NCBI GenBank assembly: GCA_965368405.1
Contig: CBDUMS010000002.1
Coordinates: 21,743 to 85,742, forward strand
DNA from: S012-113 sp965368405
Lineage (GTDB): Bacteria; Bacteroidota; Bacteroidia; Cytophagales; Cyclobacteriaceae
Reading direction: 5' to 3'
DNA length: 64,000 bases
Made by a program: the position numbers and the translations under genes. The notes beneath the pieces are model-generated. The model was given only the letters and a program-made list of their open reading frames with translations, was not told the DNA's origin and made no database searches. Positions within the stretch are counted from its first letter, which is position 1, and the number at the start of each line of letters is the position of its first letter. Below are positions 34,873-43,885 of this stretch, piece after piece.

Positions 34873-36066
34873 ATGATTAGTGTTGAGCAAGTTGATGAGT
34901 TAATAGGTGAGCACGTATTAACATTAGGAACAGAAAAAGTATCCTTTGAGCAATCCTTAGGTCGGATATTGAAACAGGAGGTGGTTGCAGATCGTGATTT
35001 TCCACCCTTTAACCGAGTGATGATGGACGGAATCGCCATTCAGTATTCCTCTTTTGCGAATGGCAAATCTAAATTTGAAATTGAAGGATTGGCGGCGGCA
35101 GGGTCTCCGCCTATGACGTTGAAGAATAGTGCAAACTGTATCGAGGTTATGACGGGGGCTGTGATGCCTGCCAATGCTGATACAGTGATTAAATACGAAG
35201 AGGTTGATCTTGTGGATGGCCATGCAATACTAAAAAGTGACATCGCAATTAAAGAGGGGCAGCATATCCATTTAAAAGGAACCGACAGACAGAAGGGGAC
35301 ACAACTACTAAGCAGCGAAAGAATTATTACAGCGGCCGAGATAGCAGTATTGGCTACCGTGGGCTGTGATAAAGTTGAAGTGGCGTGTTTGCCTAAAATT
35401 GCTGTAATTGCGACAGGTGACGAATTAGTGGATGTAGACATGGCGCCTAAACCGCATCAGATTAGAAAATCGAATGTTCACTCCCTGGTTGCAGCGCTTC
35501 AGAACAAGGGCTTTAAGGCAGACATCTATCATTTTCTTGATGATAAGAAAAGCCTAAATGCTGGGTTGGAGGGGATATTAAAGCACTATAATGTTGTTGT
35601 TCTCAGCGGTGGAGTGTCCAAAGGCAAGCTCGACTATGTGCCGGAAATTCTTACTCATCTAGGCGTTAACAAAGAATTCCATTTTGTTAAGCAGCGGCCG
35701 GGCAAACCATTTTGGTTTGGGCGGTATAAAACAGGGGTAGTTTTTGCGCTACCGGGTAACCCTGTTTCAACCTTTGTAGGGATGACGCGCTATGTACTCC
35801 CATTTTTATACCGCAACACAGGCATTTTGGCAACCAAGGCCAAAGCGGTTCTTACAGAAGATTTCAGTTTTAAGCCTAACCTAACTTATTTTTTACAAGT
35901 GAAGTTAGCCTATAATGCCGAGGGTAAATTAATGGCAATGCCTGTGCCCGGCCAGGGTTCCGGCGACCTCGCTAACCTGCTTGATGCTGATGCTTTCCTT
36001 GAACTACCGGCAGACCGAACTGATTTTAAGAAAGGCGATGTTTTTGATTGCTTTACCTATCGCTAG
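34873..36066 (+). CDS. moeA: Molybdopterin molybdotransferase
   Basis: Inserts molybdate into adenylated molybdopterin. A 397-residue MoeA: N-terminal DFPPFNRVMMDGIA, then IATGDELVD, LSGGVSKGKLDYV and PGNPVSTFVG in the MoCF-binding domain, and a C-terminal beta domain. A GTG lies one codon before the ATG I use; the exact -7 element at 34849-34856 leaves room for only a short leader. Divergent from moaC; together they show that this organism makes Mo cofactor. Confidence 0.94.
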   Translation: MISVEQVDELIGEHVLTLGTEKVSFEQSLGRILKQEVVADRDFPPFNRVMMDGIAIQYSSFANGKSKFEIEGLAAAGSPPMTLKNSANCIEVMTGAVMPANADTVIKYEEVDLVDGHAILKSDIAIKEGQHIHLKGTDRQKGTQLLSSERIITAAEIAVLATVGCDKVEVACLPKIAVIATGDELVDVDMAPKPHQIRKSNVHSLVAALQNKGFKADIYHFLDDKKSLNAGLEGILKHYNVVVLSGGVSKGKLDYVPEILTHLGVNKEFHFVKQRPGKPFWFGRYKTGVVFALPGNPVSTFVGMTRYVLPFLYRNTGILATKAKAVLTEDFSFKPNLTYFLQVKLAYNAEGKLMAMPVPGQGSGDLANLLDADAFLELPADRTDFKKGDVFDCFTYR

Positions 36067-36069
36067 GAC

Positions 36070-36669
36070 TTAGGAAAACAATTCCGTTTGTGCTGGCAGT
36101 AGTTGGAAACTCATTCGATGATAAGGGGAGGGGCCATGCAGTTTGATGTTGTTGCGGTGTTCTATCGTGGGATATCCTTTGTTACGCTCCCAACCATAAA
36201 CTGGATACTCTTCAGCCAGACTTTGCATTAATTCATCACGATAGGTTTTTGCTAAAACAGATGCCGCGGCTATCGATAGGTATTTAGAATCCCCTTTTAC
36301 TATACATTGGTGCTCAATAGATTTATATTGGTTAAACCGATTACCGTCGATAAGTAGTAGCTCGGGTACATGCTGAAGCTGTTCAATCGCTCTATGCATT
36401 GCAAGAAAGGAAGCATTTAGAATATTTATTTCATCAATTTCTTTATGGTCTACTAGGCCCACCGCTGAGGTAATTGCATCCCTGTAAATGTCATCCCTAC
36501 ACAGTAATCGATGTTTTTCACTTAATTTTTTAGAGTCGTTCAGCGCAGCATTTTTGTAGTCTTTAGGAAGAATTACAGCTGCAGCAACCACTGGTCCGGC
36601 CAGACAGCCTCTTCCGGCTTCATCACAGCCGGCTTCAATTTTAGTTTCTGAATAAGATGAATGAAGCAT
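36070..36669 (-). CDS. rnhB: Ribonuclease HII
   Basis: Removes ribonucleotides from DNA and RNA primers. 199 residues. The metal-binding acidic cluster begins with GCDEAGRG (Asp16, Glu17), then DSKKLSEKHR, and a third aspartate in LLIDGN. It converges on moeA, ending 4 bases from it. Secure. Confidence 0.95.
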   Translation of the reverse strand: MLHSSYSETKIEAGCDEAGRGCLAGPVVAAAVILPKDYKNAALNDSKKLSEKHRLLCRDDIYRDAITSAVGLVDHKEIDEINILNASFLAMHRAIEQLQHVPELLLIDGNRFNQYKSIEHQCIVKGDSKYLSIAAASVLAKTYRDELMQSLAEEYPVYGWERNKGYPTIEHRNNIKLHGPSPYHRMSFQLLPAQTELFS

Positions 36670-36715
36670 CAGGCAATAATAATGCGTTTACATTTTTTAA
36701 GTAGCGAAACTGGTC

Positions 36716-36723
36716 TAGTTTTG
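36716..36723 (+). promoter_or_regulatory. Candidate -7 element of MATE gene
   Basis: TAGTTTTG fits TAnnTTTG, 20 bases before the ATG at 36744. No -33 element found. Confidence 0.4.
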
Positions 36724-36743
36724 TCCGCCTGCTAATCAACCAC

Positions 36744-38081
36744 ATGACTTTACAAGAGCACTTAAAAACAAATGTAAACCTGGCATTGCCAGTAATGCTT
36801 AGTCAGTTCGGGCAAGTAATGGTGGGCGTTGCCGATAATATGATGGTGGGGCAAGTGGGTTATATACCTTTAGCAGGTGCCTCGTTGGGCAATGCAATTT
36901 TTTTCTTCTTCATGGTTTTTGGGCTGGGAATGTCGTTCGCAATTACCCCATTAGTTGGTTTTGCCGATGGTGAAGGAGATCAGAAAAAATGCGGAGAGGT
37001 CTTACGTCATGGCCTAATCGTAAATAGCTTGCTCGGTGTATTGCTTTTCGCACTTGTGATGATTTCGGCTAATTATCTACACTTATTTGGTCAGGAAGCT
37101 GCAGTAGTAGAGCAGGCAGGCCCCTATATGTATGTAATTGGCTTTTCGATGGTGCCTTTTCTGGTCTTTCAGTCCTTTAGACAGTTTAGCGAAGGTTTGT
37201 CGATGACAAAGACCCCTATGATGGTTTCGGTTAGCATGAACCTTCTTAATATCTTTCTCAATTACCTCCTCATCTATGGTAAATTCGGATTCCCAGAGCT
37301 GGGTCTGTTAGGTGCTGGAATTGCCACGCTTATTGCAAGAACTATGATGGCAATCGTTATGACCTATCATGTTCTAACCAGCCATCGCTATAAACCTTTT
37401 CTATCAACCCTTGGTTTAAAAAACCTTGATCGGTCCATGATCAAAGACTTGTTACGAATAGGCATACCAGCTGGTCTTCAGTTTGTTTTTGAGGTTGGTG
37501 CCTTTAGTATGGCTGCTATTATGATGGGGTGGATTGGAGCTCCTGCGCAGGCAGCGCATCAAATAGCCATAAACCTGGCCTCAATAACTTATATGACGGT
37601 ATCGGGGCTGGGAGCCGCCGCCGCAATCAGGGTGGGCAACCAGCTTGGTAGGCGCGACTACCCGACGATGAAAAAGGCAGCAATAACCTTAATATTAATG
37701 GGTGTAGCTTTAATGATTCTTTTTGCAGCGGTTTTTGTGCTGGCCAAAGATTATTTACCCTTTTTGTATAATAATGAGGTAGAGGTGGTCACTATTGCTT
37801 CATCGCTGCTCGTCTATGCGGCATTATTTCAGATATCGGATGGAGTACAGGTAATTTCTCTTGGTGCATTACGTGGCATGAAAGATGTTAAAATTCCAAC
37901 CATAATCTCTTTCATCGCATACTGGGTAATAGCTCTTCCGTTGGGGTATTACTTAACTTTTGTACTGGATTATGGACCTAATGGAATTTGGTTTTCTCTT
38001 TTCCTTGGTCTCACCATTGCCGCAGTTTGGGTAATAATTCGCTTTAATAAACTCGCAAATCAACAAATCGCTAGAGGCTAA
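36744..38081 (+). CDS. MATE-family multidrug/Na+ antiporter
   Basis: A 445-residue multidrug and toxin extrusion transporter with 12 predicted helices in two 6-helix halves. NorM/DinF-type family signs include LSQFGQVMVGVADNMMVGQVG at the N-terminus and GAPAQAAHQIAINLAS midway. Exports cationic drugs or metabolites in exchange for Na+ or H+; the substrate is not known. The thioesterase gene follows after 39 bases to its ATG. Confidence 0.92.
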   Translation: MTLQEHLKTNVNLALPVMLSQFGQVMVGVADNMMVGQVGYIPLAGASLGNAIFFFFMVFGLGMSFAITPLVGFADGEGDQKKCGEVLRHGLIVNSLLGVLLFALVMISANYLHLFGQEAAVVEQAGPYMYVIGFSMVPFLVFQSFRQFSEGLSMTKTPMMVSVSMNLLNIFLNYLLIYGKFGFPELGLLGAGIATLIARTMMAIVMTYHVLTSHRYKPFLSTLGLKNLDRSMIKDLLRIGIPAGLQFVFEVGAFSMAAIMMGWIGAPAQAAHQIAINLASITYMTVSGLGAAAAIRVGNQLGRRDYPTMKKAAITLILMGVALMILFAAVFVLAKDYLPFLYNNEVEVVTIASSLLVYAALFQISDGVQVISLGALRGMKDVKIPTIISFIAYWVIALPLGYYLTFVLDYGPNGIWFSLFLGLTIAAVWVIIRFNKLANQQIARG

Positions 38082-38120
38082 GCAGTTTTGATTATCAGAG
38101 ATGGAGTTGTATTTTCGGTT

Positions 38121-38669
38121 ATGATGGATTTTAAACTTCCTTCCGATTCTGATACTACGATTACTGAGCTAATGATTCCTTCATACGCCAATTTTGGCGG
38201 GAAAATTCATGGGGGAATTCTACTTTCTCTTATGGATAAAGTGGCCTATGCATGTTCTACAAAGCACGCGGAAAACTACTGTGTTACCGTATCTGTGGAA
38301 AATGTTGATTTCTTACAGCCTGTGGAGGTAGGCGATCTGGTTTCATTAATGGCTCGGGTTAATTATACGGGTAAAACATCGCTAGTCGTAGGGATTAAGG
38401 TAACAGCCGAGAATGTGAAACAGCGTTTGGTTAAGCATACCAACACCTCTTATTTTACCATGGTAGCGAAAGATGATAACGACAAGCCGGCACTTGTGCC
38501 GGGATTAAAGCTAACCTCTGAAATTGATATTCGAAGATTTGCTGAATCGATTCTTAGAAAAGATTTGAAAAGTTATCATAAGAAATCTATGGCTGAAATG
38601 CGTTCTTCTTTTGATATAAATGATGAATTGACTGAGTTAAATGATTATAACTGCGTCGTAGAATTATAG
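38121..38669 (+). CDS. Acyl-CoA thioesterase (hotdog fold)
   Basis: A 182-residue single-hotdog thioesterase of the BACH/YciA type, hydrolysing acyl-CoA in the cytosol. Family pieces: FGGKIHGGILLSLMDKVAYACSTKHA with the active-site region, then VSVENVDFLQPVEVGDLVSL. The frame is open from a TTG at 38088, but the tandem ATGs at 38121/38124 give the usual family N-terminus. It lies between the MATE gene and the dipeptide epimerase on one strand. Confidence 0.87.
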   Translation: MMDFKLPSDSDTTITELMIPSYANFGGKIHGGILLSLMDKVAYACSTKHAENYCVTVSVENVDFLQPVEVGDLVSLMARVNYTGKTSLVVGIKVTAENVKQRLVKHTNTSYFTMVAKDDNDKPALVPGLKLTSEIDIRRFAESILRKDLKSYHKKSMAEMRSSFDINDELTELNDYNCVVEL

Positions 38670-38703
38670 TACTTTTCTTGATTGATATAGTTTATTTTTG
38701 AGT

Positions 38704-39717
38704 ATGATTTTAAGCTATTCAGAATACGATCTCCAATTAAGGAACACCTTTAAAACAGCACATAGTGAGCGTGACATTCAACGTTCAATAATTGTTGCCA
38801 TCAGCCAGGATGGTATCACAGGTTATGGAGAGGTAACCGTTAATACTTATTTTGAAATAACTAGAGAGATGATTCTTGCCGATTTGGATAAGGCAAGTTT
38901 AGCCTTACAGGAATACGAGATATCAACGCCCGAAGCTTTACATGAATATGCCAAGTCAATCATTGGTATTCACAATTTTCCGTTGTGCGCAATAGACGAA
39001 GCTGCATACGACTGGTTTGGGAAAAGACATAATCAGGCGACGCATATATATTTGGGGAGTTCTGGGCATAGCATACCAAGAACAGATTTTACGATTGGCA
39101 TCGATACCGTTGAAAAGATGGTAGAAAAGATGAAAGATTTTCCCTGGCCAATATACAAGGTTAAACTAGGCACTACCGACGATCTGACTATCGTTAAAGA
39201 GCTTAGAAAGCATACCGATGCTATTATTCGGGTTGATGCAAATTGTGGATGGTCGGCGACGGAAACCATAAGAAATTCAGGTCCCTTACGTGACCTGGGA
39301 GTAGAGTTTATTGAGCAACCACTACCTCCCGAAGACACTGAGGGTATGGCTAAGGTATTCGATGGGTCTAAGTTGCCCATAATTGCCGATGAATCATGTC
39401 AGGTAGAAGAGGACGTTGCAAAATGCGCAAATCTGTTTCATGGTATCAACATTAAGCTAACCAAATGTGGTGGAATAACCCCAGCACGAAGAATGATTGA
39501 GCATGCCAGGTCTTTGGATATGCAGGTGATGGCAGGGTGTATGACGGAATCTTCAGTCGGGATTTCGGCGGTTTGCCAAATTGCTCCATTTCTTGATTAT
39601 ATCGATGCAGATGGCAGTTTGCTTATTACCAACGATCCAGCTACAGGTGTAACCTTCGACTGGGGCGATATTATTTACGCTGAAGTTCCTGGAAACGGTG
39701 TTGTTCTGCTTTCCTAG
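38704..39717 (+). CDS. Dipeptide epimerase (L-Ala-D/L-Glu epimerase type)
   Basis: Enolase-superfamily enzyme of 337 residues that epimerises dipeptides, probably for reuse of murein peptides. Catalytic pieces are present: KVK (Lys152, Lys154), metal ligands Asp178, Glu204 and Asp229 (RVDAN, EFIEQPL, ADESC) and a second-side lysine in IKLTKCGG (Lys251 or Lys254). This matches the AEE subgroup of the muconate lactonising family. The ATG at 38704 is used rather than the TTG two codons before. Exact dipeptide specificity is not readable. Confidence 0.88.
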   Translation: MILSYSEYDLQLRNTFKTAHSERDIQRSIIVAISQDGITGYGEVTVNTYFEITREMILADLDKASLALQEYEISTPEALHEYAKSIIGIHNFPLCAIDEAAYDWFGKRHNQATHIYLGSSGHSIPRTDFTIGIDTVEKMVEKMKDFPWPIYKVKLGTTDDLTIVKELRKHTDAIIRVDANCGWSATETIRNSGPLRDLGVEFIEQPLPPEDTEGMAKVFDGSKLPIIADESCQVEEDVAKCANLFHGINIKLTKCGGITPARRMIEHARSLDMQVMAGCMTESSVGISAVCQIAPFLDYIDADGSLLITNDPATGVTFDWGDIIYAEVPGNGVVLLS

Positions 39718-39724
39718 AACTTGA

Positions 39725-40672
39725 TCAGTTTAAGGATAAGATATCACCTTCTCGGGCGATACGATAACCACTTTCTCTCACTTTAGCAGCTTCGTTTTTA
39801 TCATGGATAAGCGGATTCGTATGGTTAAAGTGAATAAATACGACCTTATTTTTAATACTATCCGGACTTTCTGAAAAGCCAGAAATTGTTTCTGGAATAA
39901 AGGGATGAGGAATCTCACTCATATCTCTATTGGGTAACTCATCTCCTGAATAGAAACTTCCATCAAGAAAAGCGTGATCGACCTGAGAGACCTCTAAAAC
40001 GATGTCTTTTTGCCAGACCGACCATTTATTTATATCAGGAATAAATAAGAAGCTCTTTTTGCTCGATTTAACCTGATAGCCAACAGTTTCGGAGTACTCA
40101 TCGCGATGGGGTACCTGCATGGGTTTAAGGACTAAGTCTGGTGTAAGTGAAATAACCGAATCATTTTGGATTGGAATAAGATTGATGTTTTGATAGGACA
40201 CAAGCTGAGCCCAAGGGCCATTATTTTCAAGGTATGATTTCATTTTTGGCATCACATATACTGGGATATCGGAAGCTCCCATCGCTTCATGACCTAGTTC
40301 CATTAAGCCTGTGTAATGGCCAATATGGGCATGGGTGAGAAAAATACCGGCCAAGGAGCTAATATTGGGCTCGGGTAAATAACCCAGGAGCATTTGGAGT
40401 TGTTCCTTAAAGTCTGGTGTAGCATCAAAGAGCCATACTTTATTGTTCGGCAAATCAACGACACCCAGCGATACCACCTTCTCTTTACGCACTTTGCCAT
40501 TCCATACCGGTTCACAGCATGCTTTATTGCAGCCCGCCTGAGGATAGCCGGCATCCTGTGCAATTCCTAATACCACAACAAAAACATCTGGTCGGCCAGC
40601 TTCATTATTTTCACTTTCATTGCATGCAATAATGAGGGCTATAAAACTTATTAGTAGGAGCGACCTTATCAT
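39725..40672 (-). CDS. PqqB-like metallo-beta-lactamase-fold lipoprotein
   Basis: A 315-residue lipoprotein: signal peptide with lipobox LIIAC (Cys17). The mature part resembles PqqB of pyrroloquinoline quinone synthesis: LGIAQDAGYPQAGCNKACC (Cys48, Cys52, Cys53) as in the PqqB zinc knuckle, metal ligands HAHIGH (His114, His116, His119), and C-terminal HFNHTNP like PqqB HINNTNP. Unlike PqqB it keeps a full HxHxxH and is exported. No pqqA, pqqC, pqqD or pqqE lies in the window, so PQQ synthesis is not indicated; it is probably a periplasmic hydrolase. Overlaps the DUF1295 gene as ATGA. Confidence 0.8.
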   Translation of the reverse strand: MIRSLLLISFIALIIACNESENNEAGRPDVFVVVLGIAQDAGYPQAGCNKACCEPVWNGKVRKEKVVSLGVVDLPNNKVWLFDATPDFKEQLQMLLGYLPEPNISSLAGIFLTHAHIGHYTGLMELGHEAMGASDIPVYVMPKMKSYLENNGPWAQLVSYQNINLIPIQNDSVISLTPDLVLKPMQVPHRDEYSETVGYQVKSSKKSFLFIPDINKWSVWQKDIVLEVSQVDHAFLDGSFYSGDELPNRDMSEIPHPFIPETISGFSESPDSIKNKVVFIHFNHTNPLIHDKNEAAKVRESGYRIAREGDILSLN

Positions 40673-41526
40673 TTAAACTTGGGAAATATTGACCAGGTAC
40701 TTTCTTTATAGATAGTGTACTCAGGCTTAGATTTTAAGAGTTTTTTATCAATCATTGGTATAGATATAACGAGAAACATTAGGGCTAGTAAAAGCACACC
40801 TACTGCGATAGAATAGCTTACATAGGGTGTATATGCCATGAGGCAAAGCCCTAGCCAAAAAAGGATTTCGCCCGAGTAATTAGGGTGTCGCATGTAGCGC
40901 CAGACACCTGTACGACATACAGCCATAGAATTGGTAGTTTGTTGCTTGAATTTATGCAGCTGATTATCGGCACTCATCTCTAAAATAGTGCCACCAATGG
41001 CAATGCCAAATCCAATCCAGCTTATTATATTCATTTCATTCGAAAACAGAAATATATAGTAGATCGGTATTGCGGCCATAAATACCACCATGGTTGGGAA
41101 CATATGAATTCCCAGAAAATTTACGAGTAAATACCATTTTCCGGTTTTCTCGCGAAGGTTTACATACCGCCAATCTTCGTGCGACATATCTTTCCAGCCC
41201 CTTAACCAGTTGCCCGTAAGGCGCCACGACCAGAATGAAATAGCAAAGGAGGCCAGGATTACTTTAAGTGATATAACATCAATTCCAAAGATGTACAGGT
41301 AATAAAAGATCATTCCGAAGGGAATAACACTCCAATACGGGTCGTAGATACTTGCATTCCCATACTTTACACTAAAAAGATAAACGACTACCGTCATGAT
41401 GACATCGATAAAGAATAATTTAGAAATCGGGTCGGAGCTGTCGAGATAGTAAGTAAGGAAGCCAGCTATCGCAAAGGCAATTACGTATATTCCTAATACG
41501 ATTTTACGTGATTTAGAAGTGTTCAA
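40669..41526 (-). CDS. DUF1295 membrane protein (steroid 5-alpha reductase/ICMT-like)
   Basis: A 285-residue polytopic protein with about 7-8 membrane helices and the C-terminal signature GVWRYMRHPNYSGEILFWLGL shared by DUF1295, isoprenylcysteine methyltransferases and sterol reductases. It may reduce or methylate a lipid. The start must be TTG at 41526, because a TAA lies two codons upstream and the next in-frame methionine is at residue 43, after the first helix. Coupled to the PqqB-like gene by a 4-base overlap. Confidence 0.82.
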   Translation of the reverse strand: MNTSKSRKIVLGIYVIAFAIAGFLTYYLDSSDPISKLFFIDVIMTVVVYLFSVKYGNASIYDPYWSVIPFGMIFYYLYIFGIDVISLKVILASFAISFWSWRLTGNWLRGWKDMSHEDWRYVNLREKTGKWYLLVNFLGIHMFPTMVVFMAAIPIYYIFLFSNEMNIISWIGFGIAIGGTILEMSADNQLHKFKQQTTNSMAVCRTGVWRYMRHPNYSGEILFWLGLCLMAYTPYVSYSIAVGVLLLALMFLVISIPMIDKKLLKSKPEYTIYKESTWSIFPKFK

Positions 41527-41694
41527 TGTTTAAATAAGTTAAATATTTATATTGATTCTAAGCCTTATTGAAGACTAAACTGCCAAATTACATTAAGATG
41601 ATAACTTAATTAATAGATTTATCCATCATATTACCTTAAAATGCCTATTTTTCAGCTCTGAAATCAGCCAAGATTTTTAACTTTCTCATAATCA

Positions 41695-43500
41695 ATGGAT
41701 AGACATACGTACGACTTAGGTCTAATAGGTAATTGTGCATTTCAGGCATTAATAAACTCAAAAGGTAATATTAAATGGCTTTGCTGGCCAAAGTTCGATA
41801 GTAGTTTCATTTTTGGAGGCCTCCTGGATGAAGAAAAGGGAGGGGAGTTTGGCGTTTATTCCTCCAGACCTATACAGAAGACAAAACAGAAATACATTAA
41901 AAACACTAATGTTCTTTGCACGGATATCGAAACCGAGGATGGCAAATATAAAATAACAGATTTTGCACCTCGATTCGAAAACTACGATCGCCATTACCGT
42001 CCCTTAATGATGGTGCGGAAGATAGAGCCAGTGAAGGGAGTGCCTAAAATAAAGGTTGTCTGTAATCCAAAAGGCGATTATGGGAACATCAGTCCGGAGG
42101 TCATGCCAGGAAGCAGTCATCTTCGTTATGCTGGTTTCGAGCAACCCGTACGCCTTTCGACTAATTTGTCTTTGAATTATATTATCGAGGAGCAGGAGTT
42201 TCAATTAAGTGAACCAGTCTATTTATTTCTTACCTGGGGCGTACCTTTAGAAGGGCCTATTGTAGATACGGCCGAAGAGTTCTTAAATAAGACAATTAAC
42301 TATTGGCAGGATTGGGTAAGACATTGTACCATTGGCCCAATGTGGCAGGAAGCTGTGATTCGTTCGGCACTAACACTTAAAATGCATCAGTACGAAGATA
42401 CGGGTGCTATAACGGCATCAACCACTACGAGCTTGCCGGAACATCCGGGGTCAGGACGTAACTGGGATTATCGTTTTTGTTGGATGCGAGACTCATTTTA
42501 TACCTTAAATGCATTGAGCGCAATAGGTCAATTCGAGGAGCTGGAGAAGTATTCAAACTATATTGAGAATATATCGGTAAACACAAAACTTCGCTACAAC
42601 CCTGTTTATAATATTCTCGGTAATGAAGATTTTGAAGAAAAGGAGCTCGATTTGGCAGGTTACCTGGGGAATAAACCGGTAAGAATTGGTAATCAGGCGA
42701 AAGAACATATTCAGAATGATGTTTATGGCCAAATCTTGGTATCGCTATTGCCGCTCTATACTGACGAACGGTTAAGTACAATTCGACGTCAGCGTTCCAA
42801 AGATCTGGTAATGGACTTACTTAATGATATTGCGAATACGATGGACGAGCCAGATGCAGGTCTTTGGGAATTACGCAATATGAGCTTTAGGCATTGTTAC
42901 ACCTTCCAGTTTCATTGGGCTGGTGCGTCCGCAGCAATTAAAATCGCTAAGTATCTGGATGATGAGATTATGCTTGATTATGCCACCAAAATCAGAGATG
43001 ATGCCGCAGCTCAAATTGAGCGATGCTATAAGCCTGAACTTAAGGCATACTCCTCGGCTATTGAAAATGACAGACTCGATGCCAGCCAATTGCAATTAAT
43101 TACCATGGGATACCTCGACCCAAAGTCAGAAAGAGCCCGAGATCACTTAAAATCACTCGAAGACGAGCTCCGTACCGATAATGGCTTATTCTATCGCTAT
43201 AAGCACGAAGATGACTTCGGAAAACCTCAAAGCACTTTTTTGATTTGCGCATATTGGTATGTTGAGGCGTTGGCCGCTGTAGGGAGATTAAAAGAGGCAA
43301 CGGAGATTTTCGACAATTTACTAAAATATACTAACCATCTTGGCTTGCATAGCGAAGATGTCGACTCAAAAACAGGGAGCCAATGGGGAAATTTTCCGCA
43401 AACCTATAGCCATGTTGGCCTAATGAATGCTGCATTTAAGATCTCTCAGAAACTGGATATTCCGAACTTCTTAATCCAAGCAGTAAACGGGAAAGATTAA
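41695..43500 (+). CDS. Glycoside hydrolase family 15 protein
   Basis: A 601-residue cytoplasmic GH15 enzyme of the glucoamylase/trehalase-like bacterial type (no signal peptide). An N-terminal beta-sandwich (residues 1-220) precedes the alpha/alpha barrel. GRNWDYRFCWMRDSFY is the substrate-binding motif, EPDAGLWELR holds the catalytic acid Glu392, and WGNFPQTYSHVGLMNA lies near the catalytic base. Bacterial members act on maltooligosaccharides, glucans or trehalose. An otsAB fusion 5 kb away makes a role in trehalose turnover possible. Confidence 0.88.
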   Translation: MDRHTYDLGLIGNCAFQALINSKGNIKWLCWPKFDSSFIFGGLLDEEKGGEFGVYSSRPIQKTKQKYIKNTNVLCTDIETEDGKYKITDFAPRFENYDRHYRPLMMVRKIEPVKGVPKIKVVCNPKGDYGNISPEVMPGSSHLRYAGFEQPVRLSTNLSLNYIIEEQEFQLSEPVYLFLTWGVPLEGPIVDTAEEFLNKTINYWQDWVRHCTIGPMWQEAVIRSALTLKMHQYEDTGAITASTTTSLPEHPGSGRNWDYRFCWMRDSFYTLNALSAIGQFEELEKYSNYIENISVNTKLRYNPVYNILGNEDFEEKELDLAGYLGNKPVRIGNQAKEHIQNDVYGQILVSLLPLYTDERLSTIRRQRSKDLVMDLLNDIANTMDEPDAGLWELRNMSFRHCYTFQFHWAGASAAIKIAKYLDDEIMLDYATKIRDDAAAQIERCYKPELKAYSSAIENDRLDASQLQLITMGYLDPKSERARDHLKSLEDELRTDNGLFYRYKHEDDFGKPQSTFLICAYWYVEALAAVGRLKEATEIFDNLLKYTNHLGLHSEDVDSKTGSQWGNFPQTYSHVGLMNAAFKISQKLDIPNFLIQAVNGKD

Positions 43501-43509
43501 GAAATTGCC

Positions 43510-43875
43510 TTAAATACGTTTTAGCTCTTTCTTCGTAAAGTCATTCTCTACGTTGCCGGTATTTAATGTCGACACCGGTTCAAATAGAATTACTTCAACA
43601 GGCTCTTCAGCAATTGGTTTGTGCAGTACACCTTTAGGAACAATAATAAATTCGCCAGGATAAATGGTTTCAGTATGATCTTCATAGGCCATTTTTAAAA
43701 TGCCTTTAATTACCAGAAATAGTTCATCCTCCTCTTCATGTCGATGGAATACAAACTCGCCATCTAACTTGGCAGCTTTCACGTATTGGCCATTCAATTC
43801 ACCAATAATGTGTGGGTCCCAAGGCTGATTGATCTTGGCTAGACTCTCGGCGATATTAACTTTTTCTAGGTCCAT
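43510..43875 (-). CDS. Cupin-domain protein in arsenic operon
   Basis: A 121-residue single-cupin protein with metal-binding residues in FHRHEEEDELFLVIKG and a downstream VLHKPI histidine. Its function is unknown; small cupins in such operons may sense or shield metabolites. The frame extends upstream into arsM, but the ATG at 43875 (MDLEKVN) lies 11 bases after the arsM stop and gives a normal cupin start. Third gene of arsR-arsM-cupin. Confidence 0.8.
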   Translation of the reverse strand: MDLEKVNIAESLAKINQPWDPHIIGELNGQYVKAAKLDGEFVFHRHEEEDELFLVIKGILKMAYEDHTETIYPGEFIIVPKGVLHKPIAEEPVEVILFEPVSTLNTGNVENDFTKKELKRI

Positions 43876-43885
43876 TAGTAGAACA

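Noticed and set aside
38693..38700. TATTTTTG as a promoter for the dipeptide epimerase
   Set aside because: It ends 3 bases before the ATG, so transcription would start inside the gene; T-rich sequence makes chance matches likely.
39725..40672. True PqqB for PQQ synthesis
   Set aside because: Exported lipoprotein, intact metal site and no other pqq gene in the window.
41527..41694. Short dyad TTTCAGCTCTGAAA (41650-41663) as an operator for the GH15 gene
   Set aside because: Only 6-bp arms in AT-rich DNA and no promoter element nearby; too weak to list.
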